A stretch of DNA of 64,000 bases from Thalassomonas sp. RHCl1 (GCF_947387555.1 NZ_CANDNZ010000017.1:1-64000); one strand, 5' to 3'; shown: positions 47,838 through 57,441, counted from the first letter of the stretch. Notes: a model not told the origin generated them from the letters alone. Numbers and translations: made by a program.

Positions 47838-50138
47838 ATGCAGTCAAAGAAGTCTCAAACTCGTCCGCTTGGTCCCCAACGCGCAGGCAGGGTAAAACCG
47901 ACCCCTGAACCTGCGGTTGAGGCCAGTGATGATTTTGACGTAATTGTCAAAGAGCCGCAGAGTGAGCTATTACTTAAGGATAAACACAGCAACACTCCGT
48001 ATATGTATTTTACCGAAAAGGATCTGTCGAGGATCCTGAAAAATCTCGATGTCCTGCGCAGCGAAGTTTATCCCAGCGAACACAACCAGGAAGAAAATGA
48101 GCGTAAATTGCCCAACTTCCCTTCGGTATGTTTGATCGGTTTGGGCCGTTGCGGCTCTAATATCGCCCTGGATGTCGCCTCCCTGGTACATAACGCCCGC
48201 AACTTTTACCTGACGGAATTTAACCACGAACAAAAGCAGGCCAAGGAAAAAGAAGCGCGGCCGGTAAAATGGATCCAGCGTAGCCTGAAACTCCAGCAAA
48301 AGAAAACCGTCAAGCCGGTGTTTTTAATCGAACCCCTGGTGATGCTCGGCGATCTCGACAAAGATATCGAAGGCCGTATCCGCTTCTCGTCCAAAGGCAT
48401 AGACAATGACTTTTTGCGGGAATACAACAAGCTGAAAATCATGGACTTATCGGAAGTCCATGCCGGCGGCGCCGGTAACGCCCCGATTTTAGGCCAGTAC
48501 CTGGCAAAAATTATTCTCAATAAAGACACTGAGCATTTCAGCAACTCCGACTGGAAGTTTATCCACTCCTATCTTATCGACTCCTGCGGCATCAAGGCCA
48601 ACCAGTCGCGGCTGTATTTTTATATTTTCAGCGCCGGCGGCGGTACCGGCTCGGGTATGGCTTCGGAATTCGGCCTGGCCCAACAATACTCCTATATGAG
48701 TAAAACCTTTGATATCCGCCCGGAAAAAGAGCTGGTCAGCCAGAACCAGTCTTTTGTGTTTGAACCGATTTTTACCAGCGGCATCTGTATCTTGCCGAAC
48801 ATCACCGATCAGGGAGTGGAAATGTCGGAAGCCCTGCATATCAATGCCGGGCGTCTGCTGTGTAAATACCTGTCGGAGGAATGGAATTTCTCCTACAACA
48901 TGGACAACGAAGACAGCACCTCGGAAAATGTCATGCGCCGCATCCGGCCATGGAATTCCATGATGCTTATCTCCAACGACATCATGCGCTACGCCGAGCA
49001 AAACGACTCCGACGGCGGCATCCAGCATATCGATGTCAATGCCATGGAGAAACACGCCAACCAGTATATCAGCCAGCAGATTTTTAATATCTTAACCGCC
49101 CAGGCGGTGACCACAGATTACGACGAAAATTACTTCCGCCGTGCCGGTATCGATATCGGCGAAACCATACGCCTGGATGCCAACGATCTCTTTATGAGTC
49201 TGGCGGGCCCGGTGGCCATCGCCTATGCCGAATCTGTGGTGGCAGACAGCAGCCAGTCCGCAGAAAGCAAGCTTAAGCTCGGCAACGGTGAGCAGTTGAT
49301 ACTCGATATCGACGATCTCTTCTACCGCTCCATCGACCTGCCCCATTACAACAAGCAGACTCAGGCGATTGAAGGGGTAAGTTTACTGCCGGTGGAATCA
49401 GAACGTTACCGGGAGGCACTGCGCCAGTACAAGGATTCCAACTATAATGCCAAACACCTCTCGGATCTGCATTTCTTTAAGAACTGCTCTTCCGTGGTGT
49501 CGATTATTTCCTTGCCCAAAGACTATAAGCTCTCTTACATGGATCTGAACAAGCTGAAAATGCACCTTAACAGTTTGTTCCCCAATACCACCTTAAAACG
49601 TTATGCCCTGGTGATAGGCGCCTCTGCCAACCTGTCCCTGACCACCTTGATTGCCAAAAGCCCGTGTTTAAGCGATGACTTCCTGACCCTGATCGTCGCC
49701 TATATCAAACGCTGTTTTGCCAAGGACGACCACAGGTTTGACGACTCGCTGGACAAGGCCATTATCGACTTTATCCGCGCACCGGTCTTTAACGAAAGTA
49801 AGCTTGAAGCCATGCTGGTGGAAAATGAAAACCCGGCAAAAATCCTGGATACCAACTGGTATGCCATCAAGCCTATGTATGAGAAAAAATACCGCGAGCT
49901 GATCCAGGACGGTAAGAAGTTTACTTCTATCAATGATATCCGCCTGACCCTGGATTGCGTGAAAAAGTCTATCCATTATTTGCGGGAAATCTACCGCCAC
50001 AAAATCAGTAAAACCAAAATCATCTCCCTTAATGATCATTTTAGTTTTTCCGAGGAACTGTCGGAGAAGAAACCTGCCAAGGCGAAAAGAACTAAAAAAG
50101 AAGATCTCAAAGAGCAGGATATCAAAAAAGACGAATAA
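47838..50138 (+). CDS. Tubulin/FtsZ-superfamily GTPase-like protein, orphan
   Basis: 766 residues from ATG 47838 (GGAG 8 nt upstream). An N-terminal extension of about 95 residues precedes a Rossmann-type start VCLIGLGRCGSNIALDVA (about 97-114; GLGRCGSN 101-108). The tubulin/FtsZ GTP-binding signature AGGGTGSGMASEFGLA is at 266-281 (GGGTGSG 267-273). A candidate counterpart of the catalytic T7 loop is KLSYMDLNKLKMHL (563-576), where the second acidic residue of FtsZ is not conserved. The C terminus is a Lys/Glu-rich tail (about 744-766). It is twice the length of FtsZ, so this is not cell-division FtsZ but one of the divergent tubulin-like families of bacteria. No phage or plasmid genes adjoin it. 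Function unknown. Confidence 0.8.
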   Translation: MQSKKSQTRPLGPQRAGRVKPTPEPAVEASDDFDVIVKEPQSELLLKDKHSNTPYMYFTEKDLSRILKNLDVLRSEVYPSEHNQEENERKLPNFPSVCLIGLGRCGSNIALDVASLVHNARNFYLTEFNHEQKQAKEKEARPVKWIQRSLKLQQKKTVKPVFLIEPLVMLGDLDKDIEGRIRFSSKGIDNDFLREYNKLKIMDLSEVHAGGAGNAPILGQYLAKIILNKDTEHFSNSDWKFIHSYLIDSCGIKANQSRLYFYIFSAGGGTGSGMASEFGLAQQYSYMSKTFDIRPEKELVSQNQSFVFEPIFTSGICILPNITDQGVEMSEALHINAGRLLCKYLSEEWNFSYNMDNEDSTSENVMRRIRPWNSMMLISNDIMRYAEQNDSDGGIQHIDVNAMEKHANQYISQQIFNILTAQAVTTDYDENYFRRAGIDIGETIRLDANDLFMSLAGPVAIAYAESVVADSSQSAESKLKLGNGEQLILDIDDLFYRSIDLPHYNKQTQAIEGVSLLPVESERYREALRQYKDSNYNAKHLSDLHFFKNCSSVVSIISLPKDYKLSYMDLNKLKMHLNSLFPNTTLKRYALVIGASANLSLTTLIAKSPCLSDDFLTLIVAYIKRCFAKDDHRFDDSLDKAIIDFIRAPVFNESKLEAMLVENENPAKILDTNWYAIKPMYEKKYRELIQDGKKFTSINDIRLTLDCVKKSIHYLREIYRHKISKTKIISLNDHFSFSEELSEKKPAKAKRTKKEDLKEQDIKKDE

Positions 50139-50146
50139 ACTTAAAA

Positions 50147-50177
50147 CAGCAAGCCGGCATTTACTGCCGGCTTGTTG
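50147..50177. terminator. Stem-loop between the tubulin-like gene and rluF
   Basis: 13-bp stem CAGCAAGCCGGCA/TGCCGGCTTGTTG (one G-U) with a TTTAC loop, between convergent genes. A TTTTAAG tract follows on the minus strand. Confidence 0.75.
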
Positions 50178-50213
50178 CCTTCAGGATACTCTTGGCTGCA
50201 ATCCCGGCAAAAA

Positions 50214-51188
50214 TTATGACTTAGACTTTGCCGGACGCTTCAAGGTCAGCGTCCCCGGCGAAGATTTTTTCCGGGTATTGACGACTTTCACCAGGCCTTT
50301 GCCTTTACCCGGTTGCCGGCCTTTATCGGCCTTTTTATGGTCCGGGAACTGGTTTTTTTTCTTTTCTCCCCGCCCTTTTTCCGGTGTTTTCGGCCTGCTT
50401 TGTGTTTTCACATCAGCCTGGGTTTCGACTTTATCTTTAGGTAAGGCAGTATCGGCTGCGGTTTTGCTGGAACCGGCCACCGCAGCATTAATTTCCGCCA
50501 TTTCCTGTACCGTCAAATCCCGCCACTGACCGGGTCTGAGTTTTTCCAGGGTGACATTCATGATCCGGGTGCGTTTAAGTTTTTTCACTTCATAACCCAG
50601 GTATTCACACATGCGGCGGATCTGGCGGTTTAATCCCTGGGTCAGGATAATACGAAACACAAAACGGCTTTGCATCTTCACCTGGCACGGCTGGGTAATG
50701 GTGCCGAGAATGGGCACCCCTTTTGACATACGCTCGATAAAACGCTCACTGATGGGTTTGTCCACCGTAACCACGTATTCCTTGTCGTGGGCATTTTCCG
50801 CCCGCAATATCTTGTTGACGATATCGCCGTCGCTGGTCAGGAAAATTAGCCCTTCCGAGGGTTTGTCCAAACGCCCTATCGGGAAGATACGCTCTTTATG
50901 GCGGATGGCATCGATAATATTGCCCCTGACATGGCGCTCTGTGGTGCAGGTAATACCTATCGGCTTGTTGTAGGCAATATAGATGCGATCAGATTTGTTT
51001 TCCGGGCTGGCACTGATTGGTTTGCCGTCAACTTCCACGGTATCGCCGGGTAATACCTTAGTCCCCAGCTCGGGATGTTTGCCGTTGATGGTGACACGAT
51101 TTTTTTCGATCAGCTTATCCGCTTCCCGGCGGGAGCAAAAGCCCGATTCACTGATAAATTTATTCAGGCGTTTTTCATTGCTGCTCAC
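50214..51188 (-). CDS. rluF: 23S rRNA pseudouridine synthase RluF
   Basis: 324 residues from GTG 51188 (GGAG 5 nt upstream). S4 RNA-binding domain (RLNKFISESGFCSRREADKLIE) and a RsuA-type catalytic domain with GRLDKPSEGLIFLTSDGD (catalytic Asp) and LTQGLNRQIRRMCEYLGYEV. A Lys/Pro-rich C-terminal tail of about 90 residues resembles E. coli RluF, which modifies U2604. Confidence 0.93.
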   Translation of the reverse strand: MSSNEKRLNKFISESGFCSRREADKLIEKNRVTINGKHPELGTKVLPGDTVEVDGKPISASPENKSDRIYIAYNKPIGITCTTERHVRGNIIDAIRHKERIFPIGRLDKPSEGLIFLTSDGDIVNKILRAENAHDKEYVVTVDKPISERFIERMSKGVPILGTITQPCQVKMQSRFVFRIILTQGLNRQIRRMCEYLGYEVKKLKRTRIMNVTLEKLRPGQWRDLTVQEMAEINAAVAGSSKTAADTALPKDKVETQADVKTQSRPKTPEKGRGEKKKNQFPDHKKADKGRQPGKGKGLVKVVNTRKKSSPGTLTLKRPAKSKS

Positions 51189-51397
51189 TGGCACTCCGGG
51201 TCATTGCTTGTTCGGGCTTATGGATGTTAAGCCGGGTCAGATATTAAATAGCGCTAGTATACTAAAGCCCCGGCCAGGATAGCCAGCGCAATAGAAACAG
51301 CAACAACAAGTTTCCACGCTGTCACCGTGCTTTTATCAACAAGCTCTGGTCCGTAACCGGCGACAAACAGTGCTCACCCGGCAACTGAAAATAAAAG

Positions 51398-51736
51398 CTA
51401 TGGCCGGCTATTTACTTCGGCTTTGACAATAACAGTACCTGTCATTTTCGGGTGCGGGCCGCACACATAAGGATAGCTGCCTTCCTTATCAAAGCGCTGC
51501 TCAAAAGTTTCACCGGGGAAAAAAATATCCGGCTCCTCTTCGGTAAACTGCTTAAACCAGACATTATGATATTGCCTTTTTTCCTTATTGCGCCAAATCA
51601 CCGTATCCCCGGGGGCTATGACCACCTGCTGCGGGGTGAATTTCATCTTGACTATGCTCACTTCCACTTGTTTCGCGTTTGCCAATCCCGAGAGCAACAA
51701 CAGGCCAAGGGAGGCCAGCGCAGTGATTGTTTTCAT
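51398..51736 (-). CDS. Periplasmic cupredoxin (amicyanin/plastocyanin-like)
   Basis: 112 residues with a signal peptide (1-21) and a type-1 copper fold. The likely ligands are the His in QYHNVWF and the Cys, His and Met of YVCGPHPKMTGTV. It could carry electrons or bind copper in the periplasm. Monocistronic; its partner is not evident, although the window also encodes a copper exporter. Confidence 0.88.
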   Translation of the reverse strand: MKTITALASLGLLLLSGLANAKQVEVSIVKMKFTPQQVVIAPGDTVIWRNKEKRQYHNVWFKQFTEEEPDIFFPGETFEQRFDKEGSYPYVCGPHPKMTGTVIVKAEVNSRP

Positions 51737-51898
51737 CCTATGCCGTCCTTTGTTATTTTGAGTAACTTAACACCATGAATAATAACGCCTTCATAAGTAT
51801 TAACACCAGCTAAAGCCGGACATTTTTCAGACAGTTATTTCTTAACCCGAAGTAAAGACGAATAACACAGCAGCTTAACGGGGGCGGAAAGGGGGTTT

Positions 51899-54079
51899 TC
51901 AAGTTAGCAACAGACTGCCGTTTACATCTGTCAACGGCTGGGGTTTGGCTATGCCATAACCCTGGCCATAGTCGACACCAATTTCTTTAAGACAGGCAAT
52001 AATGGCATCATTTTCAACAAACTCGGCTATGGTTTTTAGCTCCATCACATGACCGATTTCATTGATGGATTTCACCATGGCCCTGTCGATGACATCAAGC
52101 GCCATGTTTTTTACAAAAAGGCCGTCTATTTTCAGGTAGTCTACCGGCAGGTTTTTTAAATAGGCAAAAGAAGACAGGCCGCTGCCAAAGTCATCCAGTG
52201 ACAGCTTGCATCCCGACTGCTGTAAATTACGGATAAAGTGGTTGACGGATGACAGGTTGGAAATGGCGGCGGTTTCGGTAATTTCAAAACTGATCATGCC
52301 GGGAGGGATGTTAAAATACGCCAGCTGTTCGTTGATAAACGCCAGGGATTGCTCATCACTTAAGGTACAGCCGGAAAGGTTGATGGCAAAACTATACCCC
52401 TGCCCGCTCAAGCGGGTATTTTCCTTGGCAATCAGTTTAAAAACATGGGAAATCACCCATTTATCGATTTTTGTCATCAAGCCGAAACGTTCCGCAGCAG
52501 GAATAAACTCACCGGGTAAAATCAGCTTTCCGTCTTCGTCGAGCATCCGGACCAGGATTTCAAAATGTATGCTCTTGTTCATGTCGGCTAACGGCACGAT
52601 TTTTTGCGCATACAGGGTAAAACGATCCTCAGCTAATGCCCGCTGGATACGGGGAAACCATTCCATTTCCCCCTGATGGTAGACGGCGGCACAGTTTTCC
52701 GAGCGGTAGAAGTGTACCTGGTCCCGGCCGCTTTTTTTGGCGGCATAACAGGCGGCATCCGCCTTACAAAGAATATCTTCGGCACTTTCGCAGCTCGGGG
52801 TAACTTCCACCACGCCGATACTGACACCGATATTAAAGATTTTCTCCCCCCAGCTAAAACGGAATTGCTGAATGGCAATACGGATCATATTGGCAATGTT
52901 TGCTGCCGCCTCCGCCGGACAGTCAAGCAACTGAATACCAAACTCATCTCCCCCCAGCCTGGCCAGCAGATCATTGGCGCGGATATTAGCGGCCAGCAAG
53001 CGGGAAATTTGTTTAAGCAGTTCATCCCCCGCCGCATGGCCACAGGTATCATTGACAATTTTAAACCTGTCCAGATCTAAATAAAGCAAGGCATGGCTGT
53101 TATTCTGGTGGCGGACATTGTTCACCATTTCCGCCAGCTTGTCGTCAAATGCCCTGCGGTTAAGCAAAGCCGTCAGGGTATCATGGGATGCCTGCCAGTT
53201 AATCTGCCGTGCCAGCTGGCGTGCATTAGTGACATCCCTGAAAATCGCCACCACACCTAAAGTCTCATGGTTTTGATCGCAAATAGGCGCCATAGAAAGC
53301 TCTATCGCCAGGTTAGCGCCGCTTTTCGGTTGTAGCTCCAACTCCAGTTCACCAAGCTCCGGTGCCTGGCTTTTTTGCAAACAGTGGCCTACCGGCTCTG
53401 ACATTAACGCCTCTTTTTTATCGATAACGCTTAATACCTTATCCCAGGGCAAGCCAAGCGCTTGCTGAAACGACCAACCGGTCAGCTTTTCCGCGACGAT
53501 ATTCATATAATCGACCCGGCCGTCGACATCCAGGGTAATAACGGCATCGGCAATAGAAGACAGGATAGCCCGGGTGTGAAGTTCCTGGTGCTTATACTCA
53601 TTCGCCTGGTGACGCAGCATTTTATCCCTGGCGCTGGCAGGGCTGACATCTATCACTTGCACCAGGCTATAATTGCCGCCGTTATGAATGGGTTTCACCA
53701 TGATCATTTGCGACATCAGTTGTTTTTTCTTACGGTCTTCTGGAGATTTATAGAGGGGTAAGCTGTGGGGATTGAATTTTTGCGACAACACAGCAGACAT
53801 GCCCCGCAACAGAGCGTCGTCTATGGCCTGTTGCAACCTCAGGTTGCTAAAACCGGTAAACAGCTGTTCCAGCGTTTTCCCGGTGGCGTGATCTCCCTTG
53901 ATGCCGGACATCTGTGCCATCCAGCTATTCCAGCATACGATGCTTTTATCCCGGCCGAGAATAAAGATGCCGATATCACTTTTATCGATCACATCACAGG
54001 CCAGCTTTTCCAGATCAAAATCCACAGCGGCGGGGCTTTGTTCCACCAAATCTAATTCAGTTTGCTGTTTGAAGTCCAT
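51899..54079 (-). CDS. PAS-PAS-GGDEF-EAL cyclic-di-GMP enzyme
   Basis: 726 residues. PAS 1 (about 25-145), PAS 2 (about 168-288), GGDEF (about 295-455) and EAL (about 475-720). The GGDEF site is intact (RLGGDEF, 374-380), and an upstream RAND (367-370) gives an RxxD inhibitory site. The EAL motif reads EILVR (507-511) but the catalytic Glu is kept. ITETAAISN, LDDFGSGLSSFAYLK, and TIAEFVEN with GQGYGIAKP are present, so phosphodiesterase activity is likely. Third gene after the response regulator and cheC (10-bp gap), so a signalling operon. Confidence 0.93.
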   Translation of the reverse strand: MDFKQQTELDLVEQSPAAVDFDLEKLACDVIDKSDIGIFILGRDKSIVCWNSWMAQMSGIKGDHATGKTLEQLFTGFSNLRLQQAIDDALLRGMSAVLSQKFNPHSLPLYKSPEDRKKKQLMSQMIMVKPIHNGGNYSLVQVIDVSPASARDKMLRHQANEYKHQELHTRAILSSIADAVITLDVDGRVDYMNIVAEKLTGWSFQQALGLPWDKVLSVIDKKEALMSEPVGHCLQKSQAPELGELELELQPKSGANLAIELSMAPICDQNHETLGVVAIFRDVTNARQLARQINWQASHDTLTALLNRRAFDDKLAEMVNNVRHQNNSHALLYLDLDRFKIVNDTCGHAAGDELLKQISRLLAANIRANDLLARLGGDEFGIQLLDCPAEAAANIANMIRIAIQQFRFSWGEKIFNIGVSIGVVEVTPSCESAEDILCKADAACYAAKKSGRDQVHFYRSENCAAVYHQGEMEWFPRIQRALAEDRFTLYAQKIVPLADMNKSIHFEILVRMLDEDGKLILPGEFIPAAERFGLMTKIDKWVISHVFKLIAKENTRLSGQGYSFAINLSGCTLSDEQSLAFINEQLAYFNIPPGMISFEITETAAISNLSSVNHFIRNLQQSGCKLSLDDFGSGLSSFAYLKNLPVDYLKIDGLFVKNMALDVIDRAMVKSINEIGHVMELKTIAEFVENDAIIACLKEIGVDYGQGYGIAKPQPLTDVNGSLLLT

Positions 54080-54089
54080 ATCAAAAAAC

Positions 54090-54710
54090 TCAATCTATCA
54101 TACCAAAAGTTGTGTTAATGAGATCTGTGAGTGCCTGCATCGACTCAACATCCATCATCAAGGTTAGCAGGCCGTTGATATTGTTAGCCTTCAATGAAAA
54201 ATTCATCCGCACCAGCAGCACCGCATCCGCCGAGCGGGTAGCAGCCAGGTTACGGTTAAAGATAATGTCGCAAGATCCTTGTGCGTAACGGGGCAGGTCA
54301 CAGTGAAAGCTCTGCTCAAAGATATTTGCCAAACTGCCTAAACAGGCATTAAGAATAATATTGCCGACTTCCGTCAGCGCTTCCTGCTCCATTTCAGAAA
54401 GCATATCCAGAGGCAGGGCATCCTCTTGCAGCAAGGCCCTGACCAGCTCCAGGCTTTGAGATTCTGGAAATAACAGAAAAGCATCCCCCCAAAATGTGCC
54501 TTTAAAGGTTTCCTTAACGGCGGTAACTTCATTGCCTACCGTATCGCGAATATGCTCTACCGCATGGCGGCGTAGCATAATTTCAACACAGGGAATGGAT
54601 AAGTCGACTTTTTGTTTAACCATTTCACTCAGGGATGCCGCAGCGGTGCCCATGCCTATATTGAGTAATTCGGCGACAGCATCTTGTTGAAACTCAGTTA
54701 ATTCGAGCAT
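54090..54710 (-). CDS. cheC: CheC-family phosphatase
   Basis: 206 residues with both CheC active-site motifs: E14-x-x-N17 (AELLNIGMG) and E114-x-x-N117 (TEVGNIILNACLGSLAN). CheC removes phosphate from CheY-like regulators. It sits 6 bp after a CheY-like gene, which is its probable substrate. Confidence 0.9.
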   Translation of the reverse strand: MLELTEFQQDAVAELLNIGMGTAAASLSEMVKQKVDLSIPCVEIMLRRHAVEHIRDTVGNEVTAVKETFKGTFWGDAFLLFPESQSLELVRALLQEDALPLDMLSEMEQEALTEVGNIILNACLGSLANIFEQSFHCDLPRYAQGSCDIIFNRNLAATRSADAVLLVRMNFSLKANNINGLLTLMMDVESMQALTDLINTTFGMID

Positions 54711-54716
54711 CAGCTG

Positions 54717-55073
54717 CTACCTCTCAATATAAGCCCGAATTTTTTCTTCGGTTACCGGTTTCTGGATAAAGTCTACGGCAAGTTCTTCTGCTTGATTTCT
54801 AACGTTATTTTGAATGTTGGCTGTGATTAAAGCAATTTCAGCTTGCGGGAAACGTTGCCTGAGTTTTTCAATCAGGGTCAGGCCATTCATACCCGGCATA
54901 TTATAGTCTATGGTCATCCAGGTAATATTTTCATCCTGGCTTTTTTCCAAGGCTTCTTCACCATTACTGGCTTCGATAACATTCCAGTGAGGGTGTACGG
55001 ACAGGGTATATCGTTTGATCACCATGCGGGCTAGACGGCTGTCATCCACTATCAGTATTGCGTTATCTGACAT
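54717..55073 (-). CDS. CheY-like single-domain response regulator
   Basis: 118 residues from ATG 55073, chosen for the AAGGAGGAG site just upstream (a GTG at 55130 would add 19 residues). Conserved residues: acidic pair D10/D11, phospho-acceptor D56 (TIDYNMPGMNG), T84 and K105 (QKPV). No output domain. It likely signals through the CheC and GGDEF-EAL proteins encoded downstream, or to the flagellar motor; its kinase is not in the window. Confidence 0.92.
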   Translation of the reverse strand: MSDNAILIVDDSRLARMVIKRYTLSVHPHWNVIEASNGEEALEKSQDENITWMTIDYNMPGMNGLTLIEKLRQRFPQAEIALITANIQNNVRNQAEELAVDFIQKPVTEEKIRAYIER

Positions 55074-55336
55074 TATCTCCTCCTTAGATAAAATCTTATC
55101 AGGCTGGATTTCCGGGGTCTGCTGATCCACAACGCTGCTGATTCTTCTTAGTGTAGGCTAAGAATTTAATTTTGACTGTTTTTTCCCGGACTGAATGAGC
55201 CGGGCAAGCTTTACTCTTGGCCGCTAGCTGGCGGCACGCATAACATAAGCCTTATGTCCCGCCCTCAAACAAAAAGTAAATGAATCACAACCATTACACC
55301 GGCCACAAACCGGCATAATGGCGTAACTTAGACAAG

Positions 55337-56494
55337 CTACAGGGCTGCGGTCAGGATCTCGCGACTCACCGCTAAGGTGATATCGCCGTTTTCACCTAAT
55401 GCCGACATACCGTGTTGCTCCAGTTTGGCCAGCAGATGCTCAACGTCCGCCGCTCCCAGGTTAACCTCACCAAGGCGCACCGGCACCGCCATATTGACAA
55501 AAAACTGCTCTGTGAGCCGTATCGCTTCATCAATGATCTGCTCTTGATCTTCCCCGGTTAACTGCCATACCCGGGCGGCATATTGCAACAACTTCTCCCG
55601 TTTGCTTTGCCGGCATACTTTCATCACCGCAGGTAAGACAATCGACAGGGTTCTCGCATGATCGATGCCATAAGCCCCGGTCAGCTCGTGGCCTATCATA
55701 TGGGTTGCCCAATCCTGAGGCACCCCGGCGCCAATCAAGCCGTTGAGGGCCTGGGTCGCACTCCACATAATGTTGCCGCGCACCTTAAGATCTGTTTTTC
55801 CTGCTTCTGTCAGTGCCTTAGGACCTTCTTCAATTAGGGTTAACAACAGGCCTTCGGCAAATCTGTCCTGCACCTTGGCATCCACGGGATAGGTCAGGTA
55901 CTGCTCGGTAATGTGGACAAAAGCATCCACCACACCATTGCTGATCTGGCGATCGGATAAACTTAAACTGACCTGGGGATCGAGCACAGCAAATAACGGC
56001 CGCACCAGTGCGCTGGAAAACGCCAACTTACTGCCATCCCGGGTCACCACAGAATTACCGTTAGACTCGGAGCCGGTAGCAGGCAAAGTCAATACCGCCG
56101 CTAAAGGTAATGCCCGGGTAACTTCCTGCCCTTTGGCCAGGATATCCCAGGGATCGTCTCCTTCATATAGGGCCGCCGCGGCAATAAATTTCGTACCGTC
56201 GACAACAGAGCCGCCGCCGACCGCCAGCAAATAATCGATATCATGTGCTTTAATCAGCTGCTGCGCCCGCATCAGGGTATCGTAACTGGGGTTGGGCTCT
56301 ATACCGGAAAACTCAAACCATTGATGGTTTTTCAGCGCCTCAGTGACCTGCGAATAGACACCGTTGTTTTTGATCGAACCGCCGCCATAAGTCACCAACA
56401 CTTTAGCATCGGCGGGAATTTCTCCGCTGATTTGGGCTATTTGTCCCTGACCAAAGTGGATACGGGTGGGGTTATACAAACTAAAATTCAACAT
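55337..56494 (-). CDS. yqhD: NADPH-dependent aldehyde reductase (iron-containing alcohol dehydrogenase, YqhD-like)
   Basis: 385 residues closely resembling E. coli YqhD: YNPTRIHFGQGQIAQI at the N terminus, GGGSVVDGTKFIAAAA (NADPH site), and metal-binding motif regions DAFVHITEQY, GHELTGAYGIDHARTL. It reduces aldehydes such as those from lipid peroxidation. The neighbouring DJ-1-like gene suggests an aldehyde-stress pair. Confidence 0.93.
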   Translation of the reverse strand: MLNFSLYNPTRIHFGQGQIAQISGEIPADAKVLVTYGGGSIKNNGVYSQVTEALKNHQWFEFSGIEPNPSYDTLMRAQQLIKAHDIDYLLAVGGGSVVDGTKFIAAAALYEGDDPWDILAKGQEVTRALPLAAVLTLPATGSESNGNSVVTRDGSKLAFSSALVRPLFAVLDPQVSLSLSDRQISNGVVDAFVHITEQYLTYPVDAKVQDRFAEGLLLTLIEEGPKALTEAGKTDLKVRGNIMWSATQALNGLIGAGVPQDWATHMIGHELTGAYGIDHARTLSIVLPAVMKVCRQSKREKLLQYAARVWQLTGEDQEQIIDEAIRLTEQFFVNMAVPVRLGEVNLGAADVEHLLAKLEQHGMSALGENGDITLAVSREILTAAL

Positions 56495-56602
56495 CTGTTG
56501 TTTACCTTATTTATGCTTTACCTTATCGGCTGATATTACCGGCATGGCTAACGCCGAAAACGTGCCTTAACAGGCAATTTTATGCCCTTATCCGGGCACA
56601 CA

Positions 56603-57292
56603 CTACAAACTTTTTAATAACGCCCGGGCCACCATTTCCGATGACGCCGGATTCTGGCCGGTAATCAACATACCGTCCTGCACCACAAACGGCGCCCAGT
56701 CATCAACCTTCTGGTAATCGCCGCCCCTTGCCTTTAACTCATCTTCAAGCAGATAAGGCACAACCTGGGTTAATTGCACCGCATCTTCTTCCGAGTTGGA
56801 AAAGCCGGTAACCGACTTACCCCGGATATAAAAATCACCGTTATCATCTTTAACATTGAGCAAGGCCGCCGTGGCATGGCATACGGTCGCCACCGGCTTT
56901 TGCCGGCGGTTTAACTCAGTGATCAACGCCAGCGAATCCCGGTTATCCACCAGATCCCACAAAGGGCCGTGGCCTCCGGGATAGAAAACCGCGTCATAAT
57001 CTTCCTTGCTAACCCCGGATAATTTGACCGTATTTGCCAGCACTTGCTGCGCCTTGACATCCCGATCGAAGCGCCGGGTGGCATCGGTTTGAAAATCAGC
57101 CAGCTCACTTTTGCCGTCAATGGGAGGCTGACCGCCTGCGGGGGAAGCCAAAGTGATACTCACGCCGGCATCAAGCAAGACGTAATAGGGCGCAGCAAAT
57201 TCTTCCAGCCAGAAACCGGTTTTCTCGCCGGTATCACCCAATTGATCGTGAGAGGTTAAAACAATTAATACTTTTTTGTCAGCTAAGGTCAT
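56603..57292 (-). CDS. DJ-1/PfpI family protein, Hsp31-like
   Basis: 229 residues of the glutamine-amidotransferase-like fold. The nucleophile elbow is VATVCHATAAL (Cys138, His139), and FYPGGHGPLWDL and KTGFWLEEF (Glu30) are conserved as in Hsp31/glyoxalase III-type proteins. It probably acts on methylglyoxal or other electrophiles. It is transcribed away from a LysR gene and towards yqhD. Confidence 0.9.
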   Translation of the reverse strand: MTLADKKVLIVLTSHDQLGDTGEKTGFWLEEFAAPYYVLLDAGVSITLASPAGGQPPIDGKSELADFQTDATRRFDRDVKAQQVLANTVKLSGVSKEDYDAVFYPGGHGPLWDLVDNRDSLALITELNRRQKPVATVCHATAALLNVKDDNGDFYIRGKSVTGFSNSEEDAVQLTQVVPYLLEDELKARGGDYQKVDDWAPFVVQDGMLITGQNPASSEMVARALLKSL

Positions 57293-57394
57293 GGTTTTTC
57301 TCTTTTATTAACCCGGGAAATCAAAAACGGCACTTTCAGGCTTGGCCCGGTACTGCCATCGAATGAGGCTAGCTTACGCTTCTAAGCCGTTTCT

Positions 57395-57441
57395 AACAAT
57401 GCAGATAAAATCAACTTCATTGTTTCAATTATTTTTACAAT
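57395..57441. promoter_or_regulatory. Candidate LysR operator in divergent promoter
   Basis: Half-sites AACAATG (57395-57401) and CATTGTT (57418-57424) form an inverted repeat, and a further ACAAT (57437-57441) pairs with ATTGT at 57419-57423 at 13-bp spacing. The site is between the DJ-1-like gene and the LysR gene, as expected for LysR control. Confidence 0.5.

Noticed and set aside
47838-50138. Cell-division ftsZ
   Set aside because: Length is twice that of FtsZ, there are no ftsA/ftsQ or mur genes nearby, and only the nucleotide motifs agree.
47838-50138. Phage or plasmid TubZ/PhuZ
   Set aside because: No phage, plasmid, partition or integrase genes lie in the window, and base composition looks like the neighbours.
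50032-50529. 165-residue plus-strand frame across the tubulin-like gene end and rluF
   Set aside because: It reads through a terminator stem and the Lys-rich tail of rluF in antisense; no sensible protein.
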